From positions 21,691,484 through 21,755,483 of the forward strand of contig OY759263.1 in the NCBI GenBank assembly GCA_963662155.1: a stretch of DNA of 64,000 nt. Direction: 5' to 3'. A program made the translations under genes and the position numbers. The DNA comes from Lamellibrachia columna (taxonomy: Eukaryota > Annelida > Polychaeta > Sabellida > Siboglinidae). Shown in pieces: positions 23,573 to 39,635 of this stretch. A model generated the notes under the pieces. The model was not told the DNA's origin, searched no databases, and saw nothing but the letters and a program-made list of their open reading frames with translations. The first letter of the stretch is position 1. Each line of letters begins with the position of its first letter.

Positions 23573-24470
23573 ATCACCTAGAAAAAATTATCTATTTTAT
23601 CATTTTGACTGCCCAATCTTGACCGCCCAATCTTGACCGCCCAATTTTTATGATATAATTTTACTGTTTTATGTTCAAGACGAGTGTTTCAACTTGAATA
23701 TGACATTTACTTATTAACACATGAATGGCAAAGTTGATATTCATAACAACATCACTGTCAAATTATAGAAAAAAATTTTTTCCATTAAATTTAAAACACA
23801 TTTCGATGGTCACGAGTCAGAATAGATATACCTGTACTTTACAGCATATAACATGATTGTAAAATAAAAACAATCAGATTGGGTAGTATTATTGGTAAAC
23901 ATAGATGCTATCCTGTTCTGATACAAGTAACAGTTGGCTTTAGTCTCATGCAATAATTATTTTTCCTGTCGAAAAATAATTTCCCATTATGTTCGCTGCG
24001 CTTGCTTACCTGTGGTTCACCAATTTATTCAGGCTTGCATATTTTATCGCCACGATTTCATGACATTTGTTTTCAAGTTAGATTATCAATATTTCAATAA
24101 CCACTATGCTGACTTGCCTCATCCTGCTGCGTCTGCGTGCTTAGGGAGGAAACAATGGTATGGCAGATGGTATAAAGTGACCCATGTAATATTTACACTG
24201 ACAATTGTCTAATCCCTCAGGATTATAGCTTATAGTATACCGGCTGAGACCAAGGCACAGTAAGGGGTTTAGGTAAAGTGCAGTAGATCATCAATAATAT
24301 GTTAGTACTAGTTTCAAGCAAACTACTGACACTGGGAGAAGTTTTACAGAGGCATCTCCAGTAGGGTCAGTCCTGCAAGACAAGCACTGCAACAGGTCTT
24401 GCTGCTGGTAGGGACTGGTCATTAAGCTCTCCCACCTAATAGTTGTGCAATGACCATACAACATTGGTTG
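23573..24470. other. Intron 1 stretch with a 15-bp triplicate
   Basis: At about 23606-23648 the phrase gaccgcccaatctt is repeated three times. The rest is AT-rich with no gene. Confidence 0.5.
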
Positions 24471-24475
24471 GGGAC

Positions 24476-24726
24476 AGTAGGGCCTCACACATAACACTGG
24501 TAGGATCTCCAACATAATGGTGTTAGGCCCTAACACCATATCATAGGGTATCCAACACAACACTGGTAGGGCCTATTGCACAACACTATTAGGGCCTCCA
24601 ACAGAAGTGTTAAGGCCTCCAACATAACACTGGAAGGGCCTCCAATATAACATTGGTAGGGCCTCTAACATAACATTGTTAGGGCCTCAAACATAACACT
24701 ATTAGGGCCTCCCACATAACACAGGT
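24476..24726. repeat. About 23-bp minisatellite, roughly 10 copies
   Basis: Degenerate copies of tagggcctccaacataacac plus tgg. Copies after about 24545 are the clearest. Confidence 0.88.
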
Positions 24727-25039
24727 ACAGCCAACTACATCACACTTGTAGGCCACTCTGTGCTTGAAAGAGCCCCAATTATGATGAGCCCTAGGGAAAA
24801 GCAGGGCCCTGAACATTTCTATACTTGTTTTGTGATGTGTCTGACATTGCTGATACAGAAAACGTTCTGTCACAGAACAAAGCTGAGAAATGCCTTTGTG
24901 GCTGAGTGCCAATGGCATAGAGCAATTAACTAATTGGCCTACAGGTGTAAAAGGGTGCCCACATGGAGACATGGAGATCAGTAGTTTCCTGTTATTCCTG
25001 GAAGCTAATTGCATTGTAGTGGTTGCCATTAAGCTATAC

Positions 25040-25170
25040 CAGACATGGGGTCAATTCCATTCTGGAATAGGAATTGACCCTCAATTCCAATTCCGGAATT
25101 GGAATTGATTTTCGAAAGTCAGTTGGAATTGATTTTTTCTTATTGGAATTGATTTTATTGGAATTATTGA
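25040..25170. repeat. Cluster of ggaattga/tcaattcc motifs
   Basis: Direct and inverted copies of ggaattga in about 130 bp, including a local palindrome around ccaattccggaattgg. It may be a decayed short inverted-repeat element. No target duplication is identified. Confidence 0.55.
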
Positions 25171-25679
25171 CTTGATACTGTTAATCTTTACCCCTTCAAT
25201 ATTTACTAATAAATCATATTTGTCTGCTATTAGTATGTCACCCTGAATCTGGTAACAGCCAGGAAGCCATCAACATTATAGCATATACACTGTCTACTCT
25301 GTTATTGAAACATTGTGAACAAGAACAATATAATCAAGCATTTGCATCAAAAACAAATACTAAGTTACTGTAACAGACAGTAAAACCAAAGACAGACCAT
25401 TGAGGCCGTATCTCATTTTCTTTCTCGGTGGACAAGGTTTATTTCCCTATGGAGATACATGTTGGTGATTAGGATGTTGAAAACTCAAAGTTTACAGTAT
25501 ATTTGATGAAATATCAATGATTCCACAACTGACACAAACAGGGGAAAACTGCTTAACGATCCAACTGTCCAGGGTTGTCCAAAATGTCTGGTTAACAAAA
25601 ATCCAGGAGAGGTGTCGCAGCAGAAAGTACATATCAAATGGCTGAATGCCATTTTAAAGTTTTTTATAGCAAACCTGAC

Positions 25680-28742
<3,063 letters not shown>

Positions 28743-28950
28743 TAGCAATGTTCAGAGAACATTGTTAACCTAGAATTCAAAGGACAGCGGAAGAGAGGAA
28801 GGCCAATGTAGAGATGGAACGACCAGATCAGAGATGATACTGGGCTCCCACTGTTGGTGGCAGAGCGGCATGCAGTAAACACAGCAGGAAGGGGTATTTT
28901 GCACAAGTCAATATTGCAGATGCATTTAATTTTAAGTCAAGCCATTTATG
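28743..28950 (+). pseudogene. LINE reverse transcriptase, 3'-terminal remnant
   Basis: The plus-strand translation reads GQRKRGRPM, a stop, then RWNDQIRDDTGLPLLVAERH and on to a stop. This has the K/R-GRP-x-x-RW...D pattern typical of the C-terminal end of animal non-LTR retrotransposon polyproteins, followed by a short leucine/isoleucine tail. It contains an in-frame stop and no upstream RT core, so it is a dead 5'-truncated fragment. Confidence 0.55.
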
Positions 28951-29918
28951 ACAACTAACCATTGTTTTCTAGCTGATATGTACAACTCGCAAAATGAGTG
29001 TGACAATAATAATATATCATTGCCAAAACAGCCTTAATATGGCCCCCAAAGGAAAAGGAAAATGACAAAAAACAACCTAGAACTGAGGAGGGGGAATTAC
29101 GGGAAATGCACATCAGCTGGGATCGGACTGCTAAGCAGAGTGCAGACCAACAGAAGCAGAGATGTCTTGTTTCCGCCTCATGCACCAGGAGACACCCAGA
29201 TCAAAAAAGGATCAAGAATAAAGACTGAAAATATCGCATTACTCAACAGTGGTTCTATTGTAATCTAGAGTGTGCTCTCAAGATGTACTAACACAAATTC
29301 CAAGTAATTTATTACACTGATAAATAAAGGAGAAAATCAACCCCTCTCCATGAGGGTAATATCCTATAGAAGCCACCAAACCAACTGAAGGGAGACAATC
29401 TCTGGATGTAGCCTTCCTCCACATGGTGGGGTGTTACCCTAGGGTCAGCTTCTGGCTGTAGTGTCTATCACTACAATTTACTCCCAACCAGCAACAGGGA
29501 TCAAAACTTTAATACCCAAATTTTTATGGAACACATCCCTCATTTTCCAGATTTTGGAGATGTCATGGATTTTGACGTCCAGGTGCTCAAAATTAAAAAT
29601 AACAAGTCTGTCTCTCTAGCAGATCATCAGGAGACATCAAAATAACACAATTACACATCCCAGGCATGTATCAAAAGACACAGGTCGTAAATGTTTAATC
29701 AGGTGAAGACCTGGGTAGGGAGAGACAAGTGCCAAGCGCAAAGAGCAAACAGCCTAGTCCCATTTACATCAACATGTGAGCATCCTATTCTAGGTTCCTA
29801 GCTGTCCACAACCCAGGCCTTCTGGGGAACACTGTTAAGTGGTTCAGGTGGAACTAGTAGATTATCTTAGAAGGAATGTTGAGTACTCTTAGTCTTACAT
29901 ATTCCATCATGTGCCACA
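28951..29918. other. Intron 1 stretch, no recognisable feature
   Basis: No coding similarity or structured repeat that I can name. Confidence 0.5.
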
Positions 29919-30213
29919 AACTACCAAGGTGAGAGAACTACCAAGGCAAGAGAACTACCAAAGCAAGAGAACTACCAAGGCCAGAGAACTACCGAGGCCA
30001 GAGAACTACCGAGGCCAGAGAACTGCCGAGGCCAGAGAACTGCCGAGGCAAGAGAACTACCAAGGCAAGAGAACTACCAAGGCAAGAGAACTACCAAGGC
30101 AAGAGAACTGCCAAGGCAAGAGAACTACCAAGGCAAGAGAACTACCAAAGCAAGAGAACTGCCAAGGCAAGAGAACTGCCAAGGCAAGAGAACTACCAAG
30201 GCAAGAGAACCAC
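29919..30213. repeat. 17-bp minisatellite, about 17 copies
   Basis: Very regular copies of aactaccaaggcaagag with few substitutions (aag/agg, tac/tgc). A plus-strand frame of 101 codons runs through it with a 17-residue peptide period (ENYQGKRTTKARELPRQ). It is open only because the unit has no stop in any plus frame. Confidence 0.97.
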
Positions 30214-30295
30214 TAAGACACATAGACACACCTGAAGATTCTGGCAACTCATTAACTTCCATGGCCACTTGTTATTGTTACTATGGTCTTGACAG

Positions 30296-30720
30296 TGTAA
30301 GGGGCTTTATCAATATAAACATTTCCAATAATAAAAAATTTGATGTGGGTGGGTCAAGTGTCCACTTGTGGATTATCACACAGAAATTGAAAGGAAGATT
30401 TTTTCCCAATTGAAATTTTGTAATATAATCAGATTTCCATTCACTGCGTTGCCAATGCGAATATAGTGCCTCCAATTTTTCTTTTTTATATGGGTTCATG
30501 TGGGTGGGGTTAATCCTATAATTTATTATATTTCTATGAATTATTGGAATTTTTATATTCACAAAACCCCCAAATTCTGGACAAAAAAGAAAACAAAAAG
30601 TAGTTTTCCACATTATATTAAGAAACGTGACCTCCTATCTTCATTAAGGCTAAGCTTGAACACTATTTTAGAATCTGATTTACTATTCTCCTGATTTTTG
30701 TAAAGGGGCTTTATTAACAT
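30296..30720. repeat. Dispersed AT-rich repeat (copy 1)
   Basis: Shares several spaced phrases with 32388-32615: aataaaaaat, gtggattat, gtgggtgggt, ggggttaatcct/ggggtcaatcct, ttattggattttt. It is bounded by similar phrases taaggggctttatc (30298) and taaaggggctttatt (30701), which may mark its ends. Confidence 0.55.
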
Positions 30721-30952
30721 CAAGGCAATTATTTGGTGAAATACGGTAATACCTTTTGAATAGCTATCTACTTCATGTGATTGAAGTGTAACTGCCAAGT
30801 CTTGCTATGCTCAGCAGGCATCTTCACCAAGTGGCCAATTCTGGTTCACTAATTACTTAGAAGCAATTCTGTCTGGCTTGCTAATGGCACCTTAACACAG
30901 AATATCAATACCCAAACTTTTCCATGGTCAGTTTAAAAAAGTCTGACATCAA

Positions 30953-31014
30953 AAAATATTATTATATTATGTTCAACATAGATAAAATATTATTATATTA
31001 TGTTCAACATAGAT
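30953..31014. repeat. Perfect 31-bp direct duplication
   Basis: The segment starting aaaatattattatattatgt occurs twice in tandem. Confidence 0.95.
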
Positions 31015-31819
31015 AAAATACAAAACAAAATTAATTTTACACCCTGTAGCTGTGTTCACTAATTATATTTTCTCATTCTTTCTTAGAACATTAAATTTAA
31101 TTTCCTAATTTCTGTCAAGTTCATGGAATATACACTTCAATCCCGTCCGACTATGACTGGTTATCAATCTGTTAACGTAATCTGGAACACATTTCAACAT
31201 CTTCATCACATTTAAACAACATCAGGAATGTATAAATATGATTACACGTTATCAAAACAAATGAACATAATGACATAAATTGTATCATGTTCTATATCTC
31301 AACACCTACAGGACAGAAGTCAAGATTGATGTCTTAGCAGCAGATTGACCATGTAATTACTCTGGCATGTAATGTAAACATGATATTCTGTACCAGCATC
31401 ATTTCATGGACTTTCACCACTGAATCACTCCACTGTCTACCCTATGATTGGACCAAACAGCTGTACCATACCAGAAACAATACAAGATGAAACAGATGTT
31501 GTACACATTTTTTTCAGCAGGGGATTATGATGGGAGCTTTGTCTGACCATGATGATGTTGTGAATCACGTGGTACCATGCAATAATATTATTTATTATGA
31601 AAGCTGGGAGCCAGGAACTCATTGATATTATTACAAAAACACATGTCCGCCTGTCTGTCGCCATATTCGAGCAGCTAGATCAATACATACTGCATACCTC
31701 TTTGGAAAGCTATCCATCCGATAAAATCACCACTCTATCCAATTCATCATTTACATTACAACTTTTTGGAAAAAAAACCCACATTTTCTGATTGGTCAAA
31801 CCATGTCCATTATTAACAG

Positions 31820-32262
31820 CACTTATAGTGCCACCTATTGCATTATGTACAATAGTAATGTTCTCGGTGTACTTCTCTACAGCTCTGAGTGCTGGAAACT
31901 GACAGCCATGCTAGCACACAAGCTTGAGACCTTCCAAAACAGGTGTCTACAGAAGATCCTAGGAGTATTTTGGCCCAACACCATCACTAATGAAGAGCTG
32001 CACTGCAAAACAGACGAAACATCCTTGGCCACACAGATAATGAAGAGAAGATGCAGTGCCCAAGACAGCCTTACGCTGGACAGCAGATGGTAAAAGGAGA
32101 CATGGTCGCCCCAAAGAAACATGGAGATGAACAGTGGAGAAGGAGATGAAAGAATGCAGCCTGACATGGGACACCAAATGGGCTGCAGACCAACAGCAGT
32201 GGTGCTCTCTTGTTGATGCCTTACGTGCCACCAGGCACGAAGAGGACTAAGTAAGTAAGTAT
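31820..32262 (+). pseudogene. 5'-truncated LINE 3' end: RT C-terminal region with (TAAG)n tail
   Basis: Plus-strand frames read LYSSECWKLTAMLAHKLETF, QNRCLQKILGVFWPNTITNE and on. After a frameshift they read GRHGRPKETWR, a stop, TVEKEMKECSLTW, then AADQQQWCSLVDALRATRHE and ED before a stop. This is the typical end of animal non-LTR retrotransposon ORF2 (the Y-G/S-SE-W region through GRP-TWRRTVE to W--LV-AL). It ends in tandem taag units (32247-32262), as expected for a LINE tail. Stops and frameshifts show it is dead. Clade (I/Nimb- or RTE-like) is not certain. Confidence 0.82.
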
Positions 32263-32387
32263 TGGATTATAAATGCACTTTCAGCATTAAATGACCAAGC
32301 ACCCAATAACGTGTACTGCCTACATTTACTATTAAACAAAGGAGAAACAGGAATTTAAGAATAAAATATCAACTCTTGAAAAAATTA

Positions 32388-32615
32388 TCTTAGGGGCTTG
32401 TAAATATACAAATTCTAATAAAAAATGGCCCATGAGTGAAAGGGTCAAATAAGGTCCACATGGATTATGAAAGGCATTCACTGCATAATCAATGCATGTA
32501 CAGGGTATCAAACTGTTTACTGTGTTTAGATAAGGGTGTGGGTGGGTATGTGGGGTCAATCCTGTACAATTTGATTTGGATTATTGGATTTTTTTACACC
32601 ATTCTTTGGTTCTTC
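32388..32615. repeat. Dispersed AT-rich repeat (copy 2)
   Basis: Diverged partner of the 30296-30720 sequence, with the same order of shared phrases and the same orientation. A 98-codon plus-strand frame overlapping it has no recognisable domain. Confidence 0.5.
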
Positions 32616-34582
32616 ACTGACATGGTTGCAATTGGACGAAATGTACTGACAACAGGTGACCTTCATCAGCCCACCATGGCAATGGCAGCCTGCCAGTTAT
32701 TTACCCTGGGGCAGAACGAAAATTTCCCATGAGGACTGAAAATGGAGCTCTAGTTTCAGGATTTTAGCTGGAAAAAAACCGGTACTACGTCTGCTGTCTG
32801 CCAAGACACATAAACCCCTGCTGCTGTCACACCTCAACTCTGGGGTGACTGGAGAACTTACTGATAAAAAACAAAGACCCTAAAACAGTTGAAACAGCTG
32901 TTGCTAGTAGGAGCAAGAGACTGGAAAAATTACACAGGGTCACAAGGTTCAGGGCAAAGAAGAAAATTATGCAATGACGGATATAAGTTCAGTTACACCC
33001 AGTGGCAAATGAGAAGGGGTGGGGTAAATAGCATAGGGAAGAAGTGGAGGAAATGAGTCACACTGCACAAATGCTTTTGAGGTTATTTTCCCCTAGGGGC
33101 CCATAATTTCCACCACAAACCCTGTTTTTTCTTAAAATACTGATAGACTGTTAAAGAACATGTAACAGAATACTGTTCACAAAGGCAGAATACAGAGCTT
33201 TATTATTAAAAAATTTTCCAACATTAAGATGGAATATATTTGATCATCGAGGCTTGGGAAACAGTAATTCAATTTTCATCATATAAATGTGCAGGGTTTC
33301 TATTTAGGGTTATTACATAATGTTTTTTCTATTTAGGGTTATTACATAATGTTTTGCAGCCCCAAATTATAAGATGCTTTTAAAATACTTGACATTTTCA
33401 ACAACAAAACTGGAACACCCAGCCAATATAAGACAATCTGGAATCCCACCCAAAACCCCCACAGCAGCAGAATAATTCTGAATGTGGATTTCCCCTTAGA
33501 ACAATTTGAAAAAATCCTGAATCTGACCCAGGATCCATTGTTAATGACCCATTTGCTCAGTATCTTGTGAAACAAGCCTAGTGGCTAGTCTCTTAGGTCA
33601 ATGCACTAGTGTTGAGATAGGAAGTTAGGAACTGATATCAACTGGCAGTGGAGGTCCCTCCCACATCCAGGTCACATCCTACTGGCCCACTTAAAAGTCC
33701 ATCCTCAATTCAATTAGTATTGGACCCCTTATCCCTGGTCAAACAGGTAATGATTGGAACATTCTTTGAAGTTTGGAGAAGCACAAATCATTCAGCCTAC
33801 ATCCACACACTGCATAGGATAAACTGACAGTCCACTTTTCAAAAGGTCTGTCTGCCAGGGGTAGTGTAGTACTACCACCACCCTGACTAGCAAGGAAGGA
33901 GGGTAGATTAAATCCGGGAGCATACCAAGGAGACTCGCTGCAGATGCACCTGAGACACATTTCCAATGAGTCGGGTTGCGTCTTGAGCATCTCGTCGAGA
34001 TCTGATCCCATCTCCCGGTAGCCCCATGTGAATAGTTTTATGTTATAGTATGTAGAAGCACAGCCACTTTGCCATTTGTTTGCTTGTTAAATTAATTTTG
34101 ACCAGTTCCAGTCAAAATTCGGTAATATATGGCCAAGTGGTCCGGCTGTATATATATTCTACTATATACATTTATTAAATTAGGCTATTGACACTTGCAA
34201 GTTACCTTCATCTTTTATGAAATCAACTGCAGGTATTACTTAGCTATTCACACTCCAAATTTGAATATCAACAAACCTGATTTGTGATGGGTTAAAACTT
34301 ATATCGATTGAAGAAGTGTTAAGCAGTGGTTGATATAAAGAAGAGATCTGCTCAGCATAGCAAGCATAATCGGTCTGCATAATGACGAGTATGTGTTTAT
34401 AATATAAACCTTCCATCACCATATGAAGTTGCTATGTTTGCAGCCAGATGGCACAGCTTCCCAGTACCGGTAGCACAGGTATAGTCAAACATCCTTATGC
34501 TGGTCAAAAACTAACTCGACTGGGATATTTGGAACATTATTAAAATGCAATAAACATATATTTTGTTTATGCAATCATTATT
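32616..34582. other. Intron 1 stretch; 29-bp duplication and a slightly GC-rich open segment
   Basis: At 33297-33355 a 29-bp direct duplication (core tatttagggttattacataa). At about 33900-34015 the minus strand has an open, CpG-richer stretch including the peptide MCLRCICSES (see findings). No exon is established. Confidence 0.4.
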
Positions 34583-34649
34583 ACCCACCCACCCACCCAC
34601 CCACCCACCCACCCACCCACCCACCCACCCACCCACCCACCCACCCACC

Positions 34650-34694
<45 letters not shown>
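34583..34694. repeat. (CCCA)n then (CA)n microsatellites
   Basis: About 19 CCCA units (34583-34660) run directly into about 17 CA units (to 34694). Confidence 0.98.
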
Positions 34695-34698
<4 letters not shown>

Positions 34699-35407
34699 AT
34701 TACTAGACAATAACCATGTATGAATAATTATGTTGTCTCATGGTGAAAACCGTAACGTCGCATGCTTTAGTTTTAACCTGGTCTGCCGCATGAGTCGTAC
34801 GAGGTGGCGACGATGTCTACCTACTAGCACAGACAGAACCCTCTCACAGACTTATCAGGTAGATGGCCAGACACAGTCAATATCACTGTCAATTCACTTC
34901 AATAATCTCATTTATTGGGTTGAGTCCCGGTTTGCTACATGTATCCGCCTCAAGTAATCCATAACTAATATGTTTAGCAACATGAGGTCGTAGCCAGCGA
35001 TGGAATTTACAAACAGATTTGCGGAAACTGACCCCTTCGTCCAGGGAATTTGTTCTTGCTATGATGTTGCAACCGACGTAGACACACAGAAGCCACGCTG
35101 ATGAAATATTCATGACTCCCGACTATATATTGCATTACGCACCGCAATAACTGTTAGAAATGTGTGTCAATCAAAATGTCACGTTAACTACTGATTCACT
35201 TAAAGATGATTGATCAAGACACCTCACTATTGGTCACTCAGTAGCTAATGACATGTTAAGATTACCAGTAGGTGTGCCAAGTGAGGTTATTTTCTAGGAG
35301 AGGTTATCCTATGTGGGTGGTCTTTCTCATAGGACCACCCACTGATGACTTGGTTAGTCATTGAGGACCAGCCACAAAGTTTTATACTATAATACTATAT
35401 TGTGGTA

Positions 35408-35452
35408 CATGCGTGCATGCATGCGTGCATGCATGCATGCATGCATGCGTGC
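35408..35452. repeat. (GCAT)n microsatellite
   Basis: Alternating gcat and gcgt units, self-complementary purine-pyrimidine alternation. Confidence 0.95.
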
Positions 35453-37408
35453 TCATAAGTTTATAAACTGAGCTCCAGATGCCAGTGTCTCTACTGGAGC
35501 AATTTGGCACTTCAGAAAGTGTATGTATAGACCCCACATGCTGTGTTCCTCCCACATCTGACCTGTGACTGACCCTGCTAACTACTGACAGCTGACCATT
35601 GATGACCTCACCTGGCCCAGTCAGTTTGCTCTGACTTCTAACATTCCCCTCAAGAAACTAACCATGGTAGTATGCTGGCACTAGATTCAGATGAGATCAC
35701 AGTTAGTCACACTACTGTTGGCCATAATAACATGGTTACCTTGAACAATTTTCCTAGAATTCTAGGATTTTTTTAACTTCCACAATTCTTTAATTATCAA
35801 TTAACACAACTCTTGTGAAAAATTTGTGAAAATAAATTTTTTTTTATAGAAAAACATTAAAACCCTCAGTTTCAGCCCATGCCTGTATGTGTAACTGAAT
35901 TGAAATATCGGCAAGTTTGACCTAACAGTAATACTGCTTAACTAAGTAATATTCACTCACATATGACATTGTTATGTGAACTGTTAGTGAATATTCATGG
36001 CACTGACTTAAAAAGTTTAACGCTGCAGTACTTTACACAGGGAAATGTTTGCATGCATTTAAAATTTGGGATTTTCGCATTAAAAAAATATAGCAAAAAA
36101 AATTGGCTCCACTTCTTTGTGTGACAGATCCATCACAGTTCATGCTAATTTGAATAGAGCAATGCCAAATCCACAAAATAAAATCTCCACCAAATGTCTC
36201 TTTGCAAAATCGCGAACTTTTAAAGCAGTGAACTTTTCCCCGATATACAGCACAGAAAAACATTAGCTGTACTTGTTTTGTCAATACATAAACGCTAAAA
36301 TAAATCTTCTATTATGCACAATTTGTATTTTACTTGGAGCTCTCTATGCAGGTAAAAGAACATGAGTCTGTCTGTGTGGTGGCACTATGTTAACACCACT
36401 GTGATTAGTAGCAGATCAGGAAGACAAGAATAACATAAATGTGACACAGATAATAAATAGCAGTGTAAAAGTATAACAGATTCTCCTATATCAATATATG
36501 CCCCCCCCAACTTATTGAGTTACTATCAGTGCAATTCACTATAAATGGCCCCTTTCCTGTGTCTAAGACAGCGGGATTTTCCTATGGTACTTCTATGCTT
36601 AGGGCAGAGGAAGTTTTCACAATAATCCAGTTGGTATTTGTGAAGGTGTGAATGATTGTACTAGAAAATGCATTTGACTCCAGTTATTGAAGTCATGTCT
36701 TTCGCATGTCGTTGTTTTCAATAAATGTGCGCCGTCATATGTGATAACATAATCAATCAATCATTGTGTTTATATCAATGTAGAGACAATGACGCAAGAA
36801 ACATGTCTTTCTCTGTGACTTCATGTGTTTTTAACAAGTTGGCCAATTTTATCCACATCGTTCGGTTCATATCCTCCCATCTCCCCGAAGTCCCTTTCCT
36901 ATCCTAACCCTCTGACCAATGATGAAGTCTTCCTCAAGTTGAAATCTTTCCCTAAATCACAGCACTTCCTTTAGATGCTCCGTTATACTAAGTTGATTCA
37001 GTTAGCCAATCACCTTTAAAATGATCACGTTTCTCGTCCAAATAACCTGTAAAGAGAAAGGGATATTTCATAAGATATCTGGAAGAAAAAAGAAAAATGC
37101 GATAGTGCCTAAATCATAAAATTATTCTAAATTCTTTTTAGTTTAACTGCGGGCATAACATATTAGTTCATATATTCAGTGAAATATTATTAATCCGATC
37201 TTTGATAATCCATTTTATTCAGTAATCCATAAGTTTTTGTGAACAAATCCTGAAATGTTGTAAATTGCCAAACAAGGTTCCAAAGTAATTACTTACTAGA
37301 GCATAACCTTACAATTGAAGTGCCATCATACACCATATTCGACCTATTAAGGGTAGATGCCCTAATTAGCTTACACCCCTTTTTTAATCAGCAGGGTCCA
37401 TAATTATT
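35453..37408. other. Intron 1 stretch, no recognisable feature
   Basis: AT-rich and unremarkable. No exon, RNA or transposon is supported. Confidence 0.5.
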
Positions 37409-37505
37409 GTAATTTGACTAGTGTGGTACAACTGAAAAGTGGTGCCATCTGGTGTTAAACAGTGGGTACCACTTTTCAGTTGTTCTACACTAGTCACCAA
37501 ATTAC
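37409..37505. repeat. Hairpin / short MITE-like inverted repeat, 97 bp
   Basis: Arms gtaatttgactagtgtggta and the complementary tctacactagtcaccaaatt, with the inner acaactgaaaagtgg/ccacttttcagttgt, pair over about 38-40 bp with a few mismatches. The inner arm and loop contain a CTCF-like motif on the minus strand (37441-37455, accagatggcacc). Confidence 0.85.
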
Positions 37506-39505
37506 ACCACTAGTGTTAAGCAGTTACCTTAGAATCTATAGAAAAAAAAATGTTGGTGCATGCTTGATTCCTTGACATTTTTCCACGGCCCAATTGTTTT
37601 CTCAAAAACATACTGTATAATTATTAAGTCGAATATGGTATGTACTTTTGCAGTAATAGAAGACCTTAGTTAGTAGGGACATCAGCAAGCTGGACCCCAG
37701 CTGTGGATATTAACCTAAAGAATTACAACTTGATTCTGTGTACTGGCTGACTGTGATGACTGATATGGACTCCCACAGCCTCCACATCTGCTGTACCTTT
37801 CCCAGAAACCAAGGGAATGTGTCATTCATTAGACAGATGTAGGATAGATACATCCCATGTCTGGGAGGCAAGGATGCTGGCAAGTCAATGTCAGTCAGGT
37901 ATATATATATATATAGCCAGGCTTGACAGCTGGTGATGATTTAATGGCAGGAAAGCAAAGGTCAAGCGGGAAAAACGGATTCATAACTCTTTCTTGGCAT
38001 TTACGATGTTGGCTGAGCAGTATTTTTGCCATTCCTAACCAAGCAAGTTGGTGCATAAAAAGAAAGTCTGCCATAATCCACACCTGCCACCATATAAAGG
38101 GGACACAACTTTATGACATTCAACTTACACTTATGAATCCCAGAGGTTTGGGCCAGACATAAAAAGAAACCGACCAAGGAAGATATGTGAACTGTGACGG
38201 ATGGCGGATCAGGATGGCGGATCAGGATGACAGCCATCTACGAAATTTGCTTCTGGGAAGAGAAAATAATTCAAATGTAATGTCATATAGGAATCATTGA
38301 TGCAGAACAATGCTGGTTAAGTACATATATTATGATATAATACATATAATAATACACAGTTGTGCAGAAAATCCAAATAAATAACCAGTTGATATTTGCT
38401 AAAAAAAATGAGGAAATGAAAAAAACATCTGTTTCAGTGTCAGAATTGAAATACAAGTGTACATGGCAAAATTTTGCAAAAATCCATCCTTAGCTGAAAT
38501 TTATAATAGATACATATGTCCTACTTCCTGTTCTGTCTTAGTTGTGTAGATCAGAAATGAGAAACGTTTATTTGTTCTGTCTAAGTTTAACACAACTTTG
38601 TGAGATTTCTAATGCAATCTAGAGGAAAACCTCTGGTCACTGGTTTGTTGTGTTATTGTGAATAAAAACAAATTGTAGTGCACATTCAGAATATTCCAGC
38701 ACACACTTCAATAAAGTGTCAGCACTGACCAGGTATGCTGGATGTTTTTAATGGACATCATATTAAGGCTTCCCCTGAAACTAAATGATTTAAATTTGAA
38801 GAAAAAAAAATACACCACAAAATATGCAGAATATATCGGGGCATGATTCAGTTTTTTGAGGCAGCTTCAAATGGATCAAACCAATCTAGGGTTAAACTCC
38901 AGAAAATATATACTAATCAGCAGCATGTTCTTGGGTCCCAGATGATGTGGAAAGTATTGGCCAATTTTCCAGAAACACCTCCTCCCCAGCCAGTCATGCA
39001 GAGATGTGAAACCAAAGCCTAGCTGTGAGCAATCACTACACCAGTTTGCTAGTCAGCCTGTCAGCAACTCCCCATCAAAGGTCACACTATGCCGAAATTG
39101 CAGGAAACAGAAGTGACAGTCCTGACACCAGCATGTCGGAAGTGCTCCCGATTTATAAGTAGCAACCTAATTTCGGGGAAACCACAAAAAAGCTTCCAAA
39201 CAAAGAAATTACTACATTTAAGTGCTGCTGTACTCTGTCAGGTAAACTTAATTTCTGTTAGTTGTGCAGCAATTTAGGATTGGCACGAGGACTCGTACAA
39301 CAAAATCTGATAATAACAAGATTATTTTCTAGAAAATATTATGCAAGTACTTTTGCCACACATGACTGAAAGCATAAATATTAGAACGGGCAATTTTCAG
39401 TTACCCGCTCTACCCAACAGATTGGTGGGAAACAGGTGAGTTTGTTTGGGTAGTTAAATATGCAGCCGTAAGACGTCCCTTTAGTTGTACTAATAAAAGG
39501 CATAG
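37506..39505. other. Intron 1 stretch
   Basis: A short TA tract at 37901-37914 and a 15-bp duplication (gatggcggatcagga) at 38201-38230. No gene is recognised. Confidence 0.5.
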
Positions 39506-39635
39506 GTAAGGTATCCAGCCCTTACGCATGCTCAAAGCTTTTTGTACTTCACCCCTGACAGACCTGTTCCTTCACACACCAGTTCGGCTCCTCTGGGAAG
39601 CATTCAGCCCCACTGTATACTCTGCAGACACCTGA
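39506..39635 (-). mobile_element. tRNA-derived SINE 3' fragment (copy E)
   Basis: Minus-oriented tail and part of the body: aaggtatccagcccttacgc, tgctcaaagc, cagacctgttccttc, gggaagcattcagcc. It is truncated at its 5' side. Confidence 0.82.

Noticed and set aside
29911..30216. 101-codon plus-strand frame of Arg/Glu-rich repeats
   Set aside because: Stop-free 17-bp tandem repeat; equally open in other plus frames, so no coding constraint.
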